In this document: positions 8,037 to 16,441 of the stretch, one piece after another
Numbering within the stretch: position 1 is the stretch's first letter
How the letters are laid out: each line of letters starts with the position of its first letter
Origin: an uncultured Bacteroidota bacterium
Lineage (GTDB): Bacteria; Bacteroidota; Bacteroidia; Flavobacteriales; Flavobacteriaceae
NCBI GenBank assembly: GCA_902566635.1
Contig: CACFJP010000009.1
Coordinates: forward strand, 1-59,342
Length of the DNA: 59,342 nt
Direction: 5' to 3'
The notes under the pieces: model-generated
What the model was told of the DNA's origin: nothing
Database searches by the model: none
What the model saw: only the letters and a program-made list of their open reading frames with translations
Translations under genes and position numbers: made by a program

Positions 8037-10484
8037 TTAATGATTTATTTTGATTTGTAATAAAACATTTCTACCTAACTCATCTGAGTAAAAGCGTAAT
8101 CTATTTAGGTAATTCCTATAATTATTGTTTAGGACATTATCAAACACTAGTGAAACATTCATTTTAAATGAGCTCATTTTATATGGTCCAAAACTAAAAT
8201 TAACTCCCAAATCATTATAGCCTTTTGGAGGTGTACTTACATCTACAATTTTATCAACTCTTAGACCGTTTTCAAATATTGATGTTACCGTATTATTATT
8301 TGGAAAAAGTTTTTGATGAAAGACATTCTTACTGAACAATGAGATAAGTACTTTTTTCAAATTTGAAAAATAAAAACTAAGTTGATTGTTTAAAATTAAG
8401 GGCGGTATTCCAACCAATGCTTCATTATTATCAACGTTAATTCCATTAACATATGACGAATTGTGTTTAAATTTAATGTAGTCATTAAAATTGTAAGAAA
8501 AATCCAAATCAAGCCCCTTAAAAAATACATTGTATGGAGAAAATTCCCATACAGGGAAAGCACCTCTTATTGTTTGTTCAAAACCAGATGGCTCAATAAC
8601 TATATAATTTTTCCCAAAAGTTATGAATGGACTTAAATTATATTTGAAAACACCATTTTTTTTATCAAAATTTATAATTACTTTATGTGTTTTTTCTTTT
8701 TTTAAAAACGGATCACCATATTCAAATGATGCAAGTGCGTGATGTAGACCATCACTAAACATTTCAGCAATGTCTGGAGCGCGTTCAATATAATTGTATT
8801 GAATATTTAAATCTTTATTTTCTGATAATTTATACAAAACACCAGTATTAATTGAAAGTGTATTAAATACAAATACTTTTTTAATAAGCTTTTGACTTAG
8901 AATCTCATCAACTACATAAGGCCCTAAAATTTCTTCATAGTTTTTAGCATCCCATCTAGTATTTCTGTAATATTTATGTACATCATTACTATTGTATTCG
9001 TATCTAACCCCAAAACCAAAATTTATATAATTATCATCAATTTTACCAGTTATATAACTGCCAAATTTTGTTTTTAAATAATCAGGGATAAGTCTTTTTA
9101 CACCAGTTCCAGGAGTAGAATAATTGTTTTGAATTTGAAAAAATAAACCTGAATTGAATCGCGCAAAAGAATTTTTCCATTCATAATTTGTATTTAAATT
9201 ATGGGTATCTAAATTTAAATTCAATGCAGCTGTGTTCTTAACTGAGCCAATTCTAATATCAAATTCTTTTCTATTATTTTTTTGCCAACTGTATTTAAAA
9301 CTAAGTTTATTATTTAAGTCATAATATTTGGAAAAATCAATACTTGTTGTGTAATGAGTATTTGATTGTTTTGGATAATTAATATCATACGAAAATGGAT
9401 CAATTACGGCAGGGTTTTTATTTTCAATCGCAATTAATAAATCCCCAACATTTCCAATATGTGAGCTTTTTAAAATTCCTATTTCAGTATTGAAATAACT
9501 AAAGTATAGTTTCCAATTATTTGAATCAGTATTACTTCCAAAGGATAGAGATAAATTTTTCTCATTATGTCCTGTGTTTGAAAGAACATATTGCGGGGTA
9601 TTTAAGTCTCCACTAGTTTTAAATGTTCCTTGAGCCTTTAAGTATTTACCATTTTCATAAGACTTAATCCAGGAACTTGTTAAACTACCACCAAGGCCAT
9701 TACTAGCTCCATTTATTAAAGTCTTTCCATACAGTGAGTCAATTTTTTTTGGTAAACTTGATTCTAAAATTATCACACCACCAGGACTAGAACCAGAGTA
9801 ACGTAATGCCCCAGAACCTTTTATAAGCCTAATGTTTTCGAAAGCATTAACGTCAACATTTGGAGCATGATCTTGTCCCCATTGTTGATTTTCTAGTAAT
9901 ATTCCATCGTAAATAATGCCAACTCTACTACCAAACATACCATGTATAACTGGCTGTGAAATATTACCACCAGTTGACAGAGTAGTTACTCCACTAATTT
10001 GGCTAATCGCACCTGACAGTCCTGAGTTGCTGTAACGATCTTTTTCAATCTCACTTAAAGAAAATATTTTAGCTGTTGAAGATGATATTATTTTCCTCTG
10101 AGAAATTATGACTTCATCCAAAGCCTCAACTTTGTGATTCATAATAATTATCACATTTAAGGATTCAGAAAAATCAATTTTTTTTATTAACTGATCACAA
10201 TTAATGTGAGAAATCTTAAGCTCATTATCTGAAACACATAAATTTTCAAGTAAAAAGCTTCCATCATCATTGGAAATAGTATTTACTTCTTTGCCAACAA
10301 TTTGTATAACTGCCCCTTTTAACACACTATTTGAATTTGAATCAATTATGTAACCTTTAATTTTCAGATTACATTCTTGACAAAAAATAAAGCTACTGGT
10401 CACTAGATGAATAGTGACCAATGCTTTTTTTGTATTGATAAAGGGTATGCAATTACACTTAGTTAAAAGTGCAATAAAGATCAT
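8037..10484 (-). CDS. TonB-dependent outer-membrane receptor, probable metal uptake
   Basis: An 815-residue TonB-dependent receptor. In order: a likely signal peptide ending near TSSFIFCQ (about 36), a carboxypeptidase-D-like regulatory domain (about 40-120, KGYIIDSNSNSVLKGA and ISNDDGSFLLENL), a plug (about 140-260 with GLSGAISQISGV, VIHGMFGSRVGIIYDG and SSPGGVII), then a 22-strand-type barrel ending in an aromatic-poor INH. A run of hydrophobic residues before the signal region suggests the true start may lie a little downstream, but no other ATG is suitable. The His-rich lipoprotein 12 bases upstream and the His/Cys peptide beyond it suggest transport of zinc or another metal; this is inference. 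Sequence is more AT-rich than the flanking housekeeping genes. Its stop is two bases from the end of the folE relic. Confidence 0.88.
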   Translation of the reverse strand: MIFIALLTKCNCIPFINTKKALVTIHLVTSSFIFCQECNLKIKGYIIDSNSNSVLKGAVIQIVGKEVNTISNDDGSFLLENLCVSDNELKISHINCDQLIKKIDFSESLNVIIIMNHKVEALDEVIISQRKIISSSTAKIFSLSEIEKDRYSNSGLSGAISQISGVTTLSTGGNISQPVIHGMFGSRVGIIYDGILLENQQWGQDHAPNVDVNAFENIRLIKGSGALRYSGSSPGGVIILESSLPKKIDSLYGKTLINGASNGLGGSLTSSWIKSYENGKYLKAQGTFKTSGDLNTPQYVLSNTGHNEKNLSLSFGSNTDSNNWKLYFSYFNTEIGILKSSHIGNVGDLLIAIENKNPAVIDPFSYDINYPKQSNTHYTTSIDFSKYYDLNNKLSFKYSWQKNNRKEFDIRIGSVKNTAALNLNLDTHNLNTNYEWKNSFARFNSGLFFQIQNNYSTPGTGVKRLIPDYLKTKFGSYITGKIDDNYINFGFGVRYEYNSNDVHKYYRNTRWDAKNYEEILGPYVVDEILSQKLIKKVFVFNTLSINTGVLYKLSENKDLNIQYNYIERAPDIAEMFSDGLHHALASFEYGDPFLKKEKTHKVIINFDKKNGVFKYNLSPFITFGKNYIVIEPSGFEQTIRGAFPVWEFSPYNVFFKGLDLDFSYNFNDYIKFKHNSSYVNGINVDNNEALVGIPPLILNNQLSFYFSNLKKVLISLFSKNVFHQKLFPNNNTVTSIFENGLRVDKIVDVSTPPKGYNDLGVNFSFGPYKMSSFKMNVSLVFDNVLNNNYRNYLNRLRFYSDELGRNVLLQIKINH

Positions 10485-10496
10485 TACAATTATGGA

Positions 10497-11102
10497 TTAC
10501 TCTATATGAGCTTCGAAATCAATTTCAACATCAACTGCTCCACCAAAATCCGTACGTGTTGTTCCGACCTTAGATGTTGGTATATGGAATAAATACGCAG
10601 CCACGTCAATTACTGCTCCTGTTGTAGTAGTCCATTTTGTAACTAAATTGAGTGGGTTTCCATTTGAATCTAGAGTATCACCTGTTGTACTCTCATATGA
10701 TAACGATGATGAGGCAGCAAATTCATAAAATACGTGATGATCATCTGCTTCTTCTATTACCTCTGCAGTCATATCAATTGGATTACTAGCGTCTGAATTG
10801 TTTTGAAATGTAATAGCAAACTCATACTCAGAATTAGCAGCGAGTTCAATTTCTGTATGATCAGCATGGTCATCATCTCCTTGATTTTGAGGTTGAACGC
10901 TATGATCGTGACCATGATCATGTCCTTCAACTTCAAAAACGTAAGTGTTAGAGGAATTATCAGCTAGATTAGTTACTACAATTGTAGCATTAGTAAACAC
11001 TTCCATTTCATTTTCTACAGCTGGTGTATCAGATTTTTCACAGGAAATGAACAGTAAAACTATTGAAAGCAATGTTGCTTTAAAATAAATATTTTTTAAC
11101 AT
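10497..11102 (-). CDS. His-rich outer-membrane lipoprotein, probable metal-binding partner of the receptor
   Basis: 201 residues with a lipoprotein signal peptide: MLKNIYFKATLLSIVLLFIS then Cys21 as lipidation site. A short metal-binding stretch GHDHGHDH at 60-67 is followed by DDDHADH (76-82) and later EADDHHVFYEF near 118. The rest looks like a beta-rich domain. Proteins of this kind are encoded next to TonB-dependent receptors in flavobacteria, where they probably capture a divalent metal at the cell surface. The receptor gene follows 12 bases later, so the two are surely cotranscribed. The 72-base gap upstream holds no clear promoter. Metal identity cannot be read from the sequence. Confidence 0.85.
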   Translation of the reverse strand: MLKNIYFKATLLSIVLLFISCEKSDTPAVENEMEVFTNATIVVTNLADNSSNTYVFEVEGHDHGHDHSVQPQNQGDDDHADHTEIELAANSEYEFAITFQNNSDASNPIDMTAEVIEEADDHHVFYEFAASSSLSYESTTGDTLDSNGNPLNLVTKWTTTTGAVIDVAAYLFHIPTSKVGTTRTDFGGAVDVEIDFEAHIE

Positions 11103-11174
11103 TTTAAATTTTTTAAATTTTATGTAGGTTTTGTAGTCTATTAACTATAGATTAAAAAGATGTGGTAAAAAATA

Positions 11175-11471
11175 TTAATTTGAAGGAGGTCCTCTTTTGA
11201 AGAAATTAATCAGAAATTCTTTTTGATTTAGAGATTCAATTTCAAATATTTCTAAATTGAATAAAAGAACTAAAGATTTATAATTTTTTACAGATAAACT
11301 ATAAATTTTGATTACTATAAAATTATCTAAACAACAATTTTCTTTGTGCTCGTGAAAATGTATAGTTGTCTCTTCACACATCTGATGATCATGATGTGAT
11401 AGCTCATGGACATATACTGCTAATGTTGGCAGAAAAATACTAACTGAAAAAATGATTCGGTAAAGAAGCAT
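11175..11471 (-). CDS. Small His/Cys-rich membrane-anchored or periplasmic peptide
   Basis: 98 residues when started at the ATG at 11471. The frame stays open further upstream (to 11579), but that would overlap the DUF6787 gene and hide the signal sequence. Residues 5-21 form a hydrophobic signal or anchor (RIIFSVSIFLPTLAVYV), immediately followed by a cluster of possible metal ligands: His 22, 26, 27, 29, 38, 40, 42 and Cys 32, 46, 47. The C-terminal half is Leu/Ile-rich and ends FKRGPPSN. Not recognised as a named family. Its position seven bases behind DUF6787 and upstream of the lipoprotein and receptor suggests a periplasmic metal-handling role. Confidence 0.7.
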   Translation of the reverse strand: MLLYRIIFSVSIFLPTLAVYVHELSHHDHQMCEETTIHFHEHKENCCLDNFIVIKIYSLSVKNYKSLVLLFNLEIFEIESLNQKEFLINFFKRGPPSN

Positions 11472-11478
11472 CAATTGA

Positions 11479-11793
11479 TTATTTATTTTTGTAAAATTTG
11501 TCGATTGGCATACCCATACGAGACAACATTTTCTTTTCAAAGTTCCAAAAAAATTGGAATTCTCCAAACAAAAAACCACATACTAACAAAATAACCTGGT
11601 AAATTGGGAAAATTAATAGGATGCGGATCGGCCAATATACCCATTTATTGGTATTACCAGGAGTTAGCCCAAGCCAATGAGTTAACGGTTCGGCAAGTAA
11701 TGCCGATAGACTTCCTGTGATGCCGAAAACAACAAAAATGATAAGCAAATGGAAGTTGGAACGAATCCCCCAACGTAGTTTTAATTTTTTCAT
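11479..11793 (-). CDS. DUF6787-like small membrane protein
   Basis: 104 residues with two hydrophobic helices (about 13-34, HLLIIFVVFGITGSLSALLAEP, and about 55-75, PIRILLIFPIYQVILLVCGFLFG), a conserved-looking LTHWLGLTP loop between them and a basic tail. It resembles the flavobacterial DUF6787 family, which has no known function. It starts four bases after serA stops, so it belongs to the serC-serA transcript. The following His/Cys peptide starts seven bases after its stop. Confidence 0.75.
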   Translation of the reverse strand: MKKLKLRWGIRSNFHLLIIFVVFGITGSLSALLAEPLTHWLGLTPGNTNKWVYWPIRILLIFPIYQVILLVCGFLFGEFQFFWNFEKKMLSRMGMPIDKFYKNK

Positions 11794-11797
11794 GGGG

Positions 11798-12751
11798 TCA
11801 ACCTAATATCGCATGAATATGCTGAGCGAGTTCTGTACCAATGCGATCTTGTGCCTCTTTTGTCGCTGCTCCAATGTGTGGCGTCAGTGATACTTTGGGA
11901 TGCATTAATACTTTCATCGCAGGTTTTGGTTCGTTAACAAAAGTGTCCAAACCAGCAAAACTCAATTGGCCATTGTCAAGCGCGTCCAAAAGCGATTCTT
12001 CATCGATAACACCACCTCGAGAGGCATTGATCAACCCAGCACCTTTTTTCATCTTTGCAAATTCCTTTTTTCCAATCACTGGCTTGCCTTGCGCAGGAAC
12101 GTGTAAACTGATAAAGTCAGAATCTTTTATGACAGTTTCAAAACTCGCCATGGGAATGATATAATCGACTGTTACATCGTTACCCAATGCTATTTTCAAC
12201 GCTGCTTTTTCTATTAAAGGGTCATGGGCAATCACATTCATACCAACGCCAAGTGCAATTTTTGCAGTTTCCTGTCCAATACGCCCAAATCCAATGATTC
12301 CCATGGTTTTTCCTCGCAATTCAGAGCCACTAGAGTAATTTTTCTTTAGGACTTTAAATTTTGTATCTCCCTCCAAAGGCATATTGCGATTGGAGTCAAA
12401 CAAATAACGAACACCACCATAAAGATGTGCAAACACCAATTCAGCAACGGATAATGACGAGGCTGCAGGAGTATTGATAACGTGCAATCCCTTCTCGCGT
12501 GCATAGTCAACATCGATGTTATCCATCCCAACACCACCTCGCCCGATGATTTTTAAACTTGAGCATGCATCTATGAGAACTTTGCGAACAGTCGTCGCGC
12601 TCCGAACCAACAACACATCTATCTGATTTTCATTGATGTGATTAATCAATTGTTCTTGTGCCACATTTGTTGTGCTTACTTCATAACCATTTGACTCTAA
12701 TGCTTTTACACCTGAGTGTGAAATGCCATCGTTGGCTAGTATTTTTGCCAT
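11798..12751 (-). CDS. serA: D-3-phosphoglycerate dehydrogenase (short form)
   Basis: Oxidises 3-phosphoglycerate to 3-phosphohydroxypyruvate with NAD, the first step of serine synthesis. 317 residues: substrate domain halves flanking a Rossmann domain with GFGRIG at 154-159; the catalytic Arg is in NASRGGVID (about 245), the Glu in VNEP (about 275) and the His in TPHIGAAT (about 300). There is no C-terminal ACT domain, so serine feedback through that domain is not expected. The gene follows serC by ten bases and precedes DUF6787 by four; the pairing with serC supports serine synthesis over other 2-hydroxyacid dehydrogenases. Confidence 0.93.
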   Translation of the reverse strand: MAKILANDGISHSGVKALESNGYEVSTTNVAQEQLINHINENQIDVLLVRSATTVRKVLIDACSSLKIIGRGGVGMDNIDVDYAREKGLHVINTPAASSLSVAELVFAHLYGGVRYLFDSNRNMPLEGDTKFKVLKKNYSSGSELRGKTMGIIGFGRIGQETAKIALGVGMNVIAHDPLIEKAALKIALGNDVTVDYIIPMASFETVIKDSDFISLHVPAQGKPVIGKKEFAKMKKGAGLINASRGGVIDEESLLDALDNGQLSFAGLDTFVNEPKPAMKVLMHPKVSLTPHIGAATKEAQDRIGTELAQHIHAILG

Positions 12752-12761
12752 TGTTATATAT

Positions 12762-13826
12762 TTATGCTGTTCGTTCTAATTCTTTCATTACATCAACTAG
12801 GGTCTGCACAGACGCAATCGGAAGGGCATTGTACATAGACGCGCGATAACCCCCAACAGATCGATGGCCATTGATGCCGTTGATTAGTGCATCTGCACAC
12901 ATAATATCAAAACGTTCTTTCAATTTAGCCTCTTCAAGGGTAAAGGTTGCGTTCATGGTGCTGCGGTCTTCTTGCGCTGCAAAGCCTTTGAATAGTTGAT
13001 TTCGATCGATTTCCCGATATATCAAGTCTGCTTTTGCGTTGTTTTTAGTCTCAATCGCTTTGATTCCTCCAAGATTTTTCAGCCACTCCAGTGTCAGCAT
13101 CGAAGTATATACTGCAAACACAGGTGGTGTGTTAAACATACTACCTTTAGAGCTGTGAATTTCATAATCAAGCATTGAAGGAATGCTGTGTGTGACTTTT
13201 CCCAAAACATCTTCTCTTACAACAACGAGAGTTGTCCCAGCTGGCCCCATATTTTTTTGTGCACCCGCATAGAGTATTCCAAATTTTGAGAAGTCAAGCT
13301 CTCTTGAAAAAATATCTGAACTCGAATCGCTGACTAAGACAGTGTCGGAGTCAGGGATATTTTTTATTTGCGTTCCAAAAATGGTATTGTTGGTGGTAAT
13401 ATGAAGATAGTCTGCATCTGCCGGAATACTATATTCTTTGGGGATATAATTAAAATTTGCATCCGCAGACGAAGCAACCTCAACAACCTCTCCCAAAATC
13501 TTCGCCTCTTTGATCGCCTTGGTTGACCATGTGCCAGTGTTGAGATAAGCGCCTTTATTTTCCAATAAGTTGTAAGCAGTTGCAATAAACTGTGAACTCG
13601 CACCACCCTGTAAAAAGAGCGCTTTGTAACCTTTACCAGTGAGTCCTAGCAGTTCCAATGACAAGGCGCAAGCTTTATCCATGATATCTATAAAAGCAGC
13701 GCTGCGATGAGAAATTTCGATTAGAGACAGTCCTGAACCATCGAGTTCTTCGACTGCTCGGGCAGCTTGATGGACAACTTCATCAGGAAGAATACATGGC
13801 CCTGCACTAAAGTTATGTTTTTTCAT
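12762..13826 (-). CDS. serC: Phosphoserine aminotransferase
   Basis: PLP enzyme converting 3-phosphohydroxypyruvate and glutamate to phosphoserine (also able to serve pyridoxine synthesis). 354 residues, normal length. Starts MKKHNFSAGPCILP, the standard N-terminus; FLQGGASSQF is the phosphate-binding turn near 75, the PLP lysine is K191 in GAQKNMGPAG, and NGINGHRSVGGYRASMYN forms the C-terminal substrate loop. First gene of a co-directional run serC-serA-DUF6787-His/Cys peptide-lipoprotein-receptor. The 65 bases upstream contain no exact TAnnTTTG. Confidence 0.96.
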   Translation of the reverse strand: MKKHNFSAGPCILPDEVVHQAARAVEELDGSGLSLIEISHRSAAFIDIMDKACALSLELLGLTGKGYKALFLQGGASSQFIATAYNLLENKGAYLNTGTWSTKAIKEAKILGEVVEVASSADANFNYIPKEYSIPADADYLHITTNNTIFGTQIKNIPDSDTVLVSDSSSDIFSRELDFSKFGILYAGAQKNMGPAGTTLVVVREDVLGKVTHSIPSMLDYEIHSSKGSMFNTPPVFAVYTSMLTLEWLKNLGGIKAIETKNNAKADLIYREIDRNQLFKGFAAQEDRSTMNATFTLEEAKLKERFDIMCADALINGINGHRSVGGYRASMYNALPIASVQTLVDVMKELERTA

Positions 13827-13891
13827 AGCTCAAATTCTGTGCAAAGAAACAAAATCAGTTGAGCTTCTTTTAATTATATGGTTAATTTTTT

Positions 13892-14950
13892 TCAACTTTT
13901 TAACAACACTTCCATTGTATCTATATTATCTGCATAATCGTTGATTTGTGGACACTGTGCTTTGCCAGGTAAAACAGTGTTATTGCCTTTTGTAGAAACA
14001 ACGCACTGAACGTTCTCACGATTGTTTAAAATCTGAAGATCAACCTCTGATCGTTCCTTGTAATAACTGTAGTGTAAGCAAGCAATTGGAGATGAAATTC
14101 GCTCATCCTCTTTTAAGATAATAAAGCCATTATCGAGTATCACCTCATGATTCATCAAAAAAATAGCCTTGTTGTAATCATAGTTATTTGCATATCCATT
14201 GTGTTGAATCATGTCCTTATGCCTAAATAAAGCTCCAAATAAGATATCAAAATCATAGCCATGAGGCACCCATATTTTGGAAACACTTCGACATCCCAAC
14301 CCAAAATAAAGACAAATATCATCAGCAAGTCCAGCAAGTTGATCCTCACTTTCTTCACCAGTGAGTACAGCCACACTGTTTCTGTTTTTACGAATGATAT
14401 GGGGGATATTTTTAAAATAATATGAGAAATAACGACTACTGTTGTTCCTACCAGTAGCGATCACCTTGTCCACCTGCCCAAGCCGTTCATTGACAAACTG
14501 AACACGCTCATTGATCTCAGCAAAATTGTGTTGTAAAATACGAACAAGTGCCGGGATCAAAACCTTGTCTTTGGAGGACAGTTTGACAACTGCCTTATAA
14601 CCACTCAACAGTACACAAATCAAGTCGTGCAAACCGACCAGTGGAAGATTGCCAGCCATAACAAGCCCAACTGCATCATCAGTCCATTTAGCTTGTTGAT
14701 AGCCCGAAATCCAATTTGTGAGTAGATCTCTTTGCAACAGTGCTGCCCAGTTTACAACAGAAGTATTAATGTTGGCTTTTGTAAACCAAGGGTTTTGGAC
14801 TTGCGCTACCTGTGTCGCATGATCCAAAATAGCATTGACTTCAGGGTTTGTAGCTTCTTGTTTTGCATACTTGTCCAGCTGTTGACCCAAGTAATCAAAA
14901 GCTTCGATGAGTGATTTAATTTTGACTGCAGATTTGTTGGAGTTCTTCAT
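13892..14950 (-). CDS. Acyl-CoA reductase, LuxC-like
   Basis: 352 residues when started at the ATG at 14950. The frame is open for another 110 codons upstream, but that part is antisense to the ferredoxin gene and lacks family resemblance. The protein resembles the LuxC/acyl-CoA reductase family (an aldehyde-dehydrogenase fold that makes fatty aldehydes from acyl-CoA): VMAGNLPLVGLHDLICVLLSG near 105, NRNSVAVLTGEES, and the catalytic-Cys region YFGLGCRSVSKIWVP near 240. Substrate unknown. It is divergent from a ferredoxin gene with only 33 bases between, a pairing that suggests shared regulation, and upstream of serC on the same strand. Confidence 0.85.
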   Translation of the reverse strand: MKNSNKSAVKIKSLIEAFDYLGQQLDKYAKQEATNPEVNAILDHATQVAQVQNPWFTKANINTSVVNWAALLQRDLLTNWISGYQQAKWTDDAVGLVMAGNLPLVGLHDLICVLLSGYKAVVKLSSKDKVLIPALVRILQHNFAEINERVQFVNERLGQVDKVIATGRNNSSRYFSYYFKNIPHIIRKNRNSVAVLTGEESEDQLAGLADDICLYFGLGCRSVSKIWVPHGYDFDILFGALFRHKDMIQHNGYANNYDYNKAIFLMNHEVILDNGFIILKEDERISSPIACLHYSYYKERSEVDLQILNNRENVQCVVSTKGNNTVLPGKAQCPQINDYADNIDTMEVLLKS

Positions 14951-14956
14951 AGCGCT

Positions 14957-14964
14957 TACTTTTG
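14957..14964 (+). promoter_or_regulatory. Candidate -7 box TACTTTTG for ferredoxin
   Basis: Exact TAnnTTTG match 19 bases before the ferredoxin ATG, with predicted start near 14969. It abuts the oppositely oriented box at 14965-14972, so the two form an imperfect 16-base inverted repeat. Confidence 0.55.
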
Positions 14965-14972
14965 CAAAACTA
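14965..14972 (-). promoter_or_regulatory. Candidate -7 box TAGTTTTG for acyl-CoA reductase
   Basis: Exact TAnnTTTG match on the minus strand with predicted start near 14960, ten bases before the ATG at 14950. It directly abuts the ferredoxin box, so polymerase can probably occupy only one direction at a time. Confidence 0.55.
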
Positions 14973-14983
14973 AACAATTTAGG

Positions 14984-15337
14984 ATGGCCATCATCATTAC
15001 CGACGAATGTATCAATTGTGGCGCTTGTGAGCCAGAATGCCCAAACACTGCTATTTATGAAGGTGCTTTTGACTGGACCTATGCCGACGGGACAAGCCTG
15101 ACAGGTGAGGTGGTGCTGCCAAACGGAAAAGCAGTGAATGCAGACGAAGCACAAGAACCTGTCTCTGATGAGGTTTACTTTATCGTTTCTGACAAATGCA
15201 CAGAGTGTAAAGGATTTCATGACGAACCCCAATGTGCTGCTGTTTGCCCTGTAGATTGTTGTGTACCTGACGATAACCACGTAGAGTCTGAGGAAACTTT
15301 GCTAGGAAAGCAACGCTTTATGCACCCAGAAGAATAG
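14984..15337 (+). CDS. 2[4Fe-4S] ferredoxin
   Basis: 117-residue low-potential electron carrier. The first cluster motif is C9-C12-C15 with C19; the second is C72-C75 then C84, C88 and C92/C93, with an insertion of about 50 residues between the halves, as in the longer Alvin-type bacterial ferredoxins. No signal peptide. The start ATG at 14984 gives MAIIITDECINCGAC, the usual N-terminus. It is followed three bases later by ychF, so they are cotranscribed, and is divergent from the acyl-CoA reductase. Which enzyme it serves is not evident. Confidence 0.95.
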   Translation: MAIIITDECINCGACEPECPNTAIYEGAFDWTYADGTSLTGEVVLPNGKAVNADEAQEPVSDEVYFIVSDKCTECKGFHDEPQCAAVCPVDCCVPDDNHVESEETLLGKQRFMHPEE

Positions 15338-15340
15338 GAT

Positions 15341-16435
15341 ATGAAAGCAGGAATCGTTGGTCTTCCCAATGTGGGTAAATCCACCTTATTCAACTGTTTA
15401 TCGAATGCCAAAGCACAAAGTGCAAACTTTCCTTTTTGTACGATAGAGCCCAATATTGGCGTAGTCAATGTACCTGATCCTCGTTTGGAACGGTTAGAGT
15501 CACTAGTACAACCTCTGAAGGTTGTTCCAGCGACTGTTGAAATTGTCGATATCGCTGGGCTTGTTCGAGGTGCAAGTAAAGGCGAAGGTTTGGGGAATCA
15601 GTTTTTGAGTAATATTCGTGAAACTGATGCGATTTTGCATGTACTTCGTTGTTTTGACAACGACAATATTGTACATGTCGATGGGTCTGTCGACCCTTTG
15701 CGCGACAAAGAAACGATTGATCTTGAACTCCAATTAAAAGATTTGGAGACAGTCGAAAAACGATTGGAAAAAGTTGTTCGTGCTGCTCGCACTGGCAATA
15801 AAGAAGCCATCAAAGAGCAAGGGGTCCTACAACAAGTACAAGATGGCTTGTCTGCAGCCACTTCAGTACGTGCGCTATCGATTGCTGACGATGATCGTTT
15901 GGCCTATGTCAAAACCATGCAATTGCTCACAGATAAGGCAGTGTTATATGTTTGTAACGTTGATGAATCATCTGCTGTCAATGGAAATGCTTATGTCGAA
16001 CAGGTTCGAAAAATTGCTGCTGCAGAACAAGCAGATGTTTTGGTGCTTGCTGTTTCAACAGAAGCCGATATCAATGAGCTAGACACCTATGAGGAACGCC
16101 AATTGTTTTTAGATGATCTAGGGCAGACTGAGCCTGGTGCTGCTAAGCTCATAAGGGCTGCTTATGCGATGCTCAACCTACACACTTATTTCACTGCTGG
16201 ACCTAAAGAGGTCAGAGCATGGACTGTTCTTCAAGGCGCAACAGCACCCCAAGCAGCAGGTGTGATTCACACCGATTTTGAAAAGGGCTTTATCAGAGCT
16301 GAAGTCATTTCTTATACTGATTATGACAACTACGAATCTGAGGTCAAGGTTAAAGAAGCAGGAAAAATGCGAGTGGAGGGGAAAGACTATATTGTGCAAG
16401 ATGGCGATGTCATGCACTTTCGATTTAATGTCTGA
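15341..16435 (+). CDS. ychF: Redox-regulated ATPase YchF (OLA1 family)
   Basis: 364-residue Obg-family P-loop ATPase that associates with ribosomes and is linked to oxidative stress in other bacteria. G1 motif GLPNVGKS at 7-14, the DIAGLVRGASKGEGLGNQFL segment near 68, a coiled-coil helical insertion at about 125-165, the G4-position NVDE motif (in place of the GTPase NKxD) at about 205, and a C-terminal TGS domain (from about 280, ending IVQDGDVMHFRFNV). The NxxE in place of NKxD is the hallmark of ATP preference in this family. It lies three bases behind the ferredoxin gene. Confidence 0.96.
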   Translation: MKAGIVGLPNVGKSTLFNCLSNAKAQSANFPFCTIEPNIGVVNVPDPRLERLESLVQPLKVVPATVEIVDIAGLVRGASKGEGLGNQFLSNIRETDAILHVLRCFDNDNIVHVDGSVDPLRDKETIDLELQLKDLETVEKRLEKVVRAARTGNKEAIKEQGVLQQVQDGLSAATSVRALSIADDDRLAYVKTMQLLTDKAVLYVCNVDESSAVNGNAYVEQVRKIAAAEQADVLVLAVSTEADINELDTYEERQLFLDDLGQTEPGAAKLIRAAYAMLNLHTYFTAGPKEVRAWTVLQGATAPQAAGVIHTDFEKGFIRAEVISYTDYDNYESEVKVKEAGKMRVEGKDYIVQDGDVMHFRFNV

Positions 16436-16441
16436 TAGTTG

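Noticed and set aside
11472-11579. Upstream extension of the His/Cys peptide frame
   Set aside because: It overlaps the DUF6787 gene, lacks family-like sequence, and would place the hydrophobic signal in the middle of the protein.
14951-15280. 110-codon upstream extension of the acyl-CoA reductase frame
   Set aside because: It is antisense to the ferredoxin gene and removes the divergent promoters; the ATG at 14950 gives the family N-terminus.
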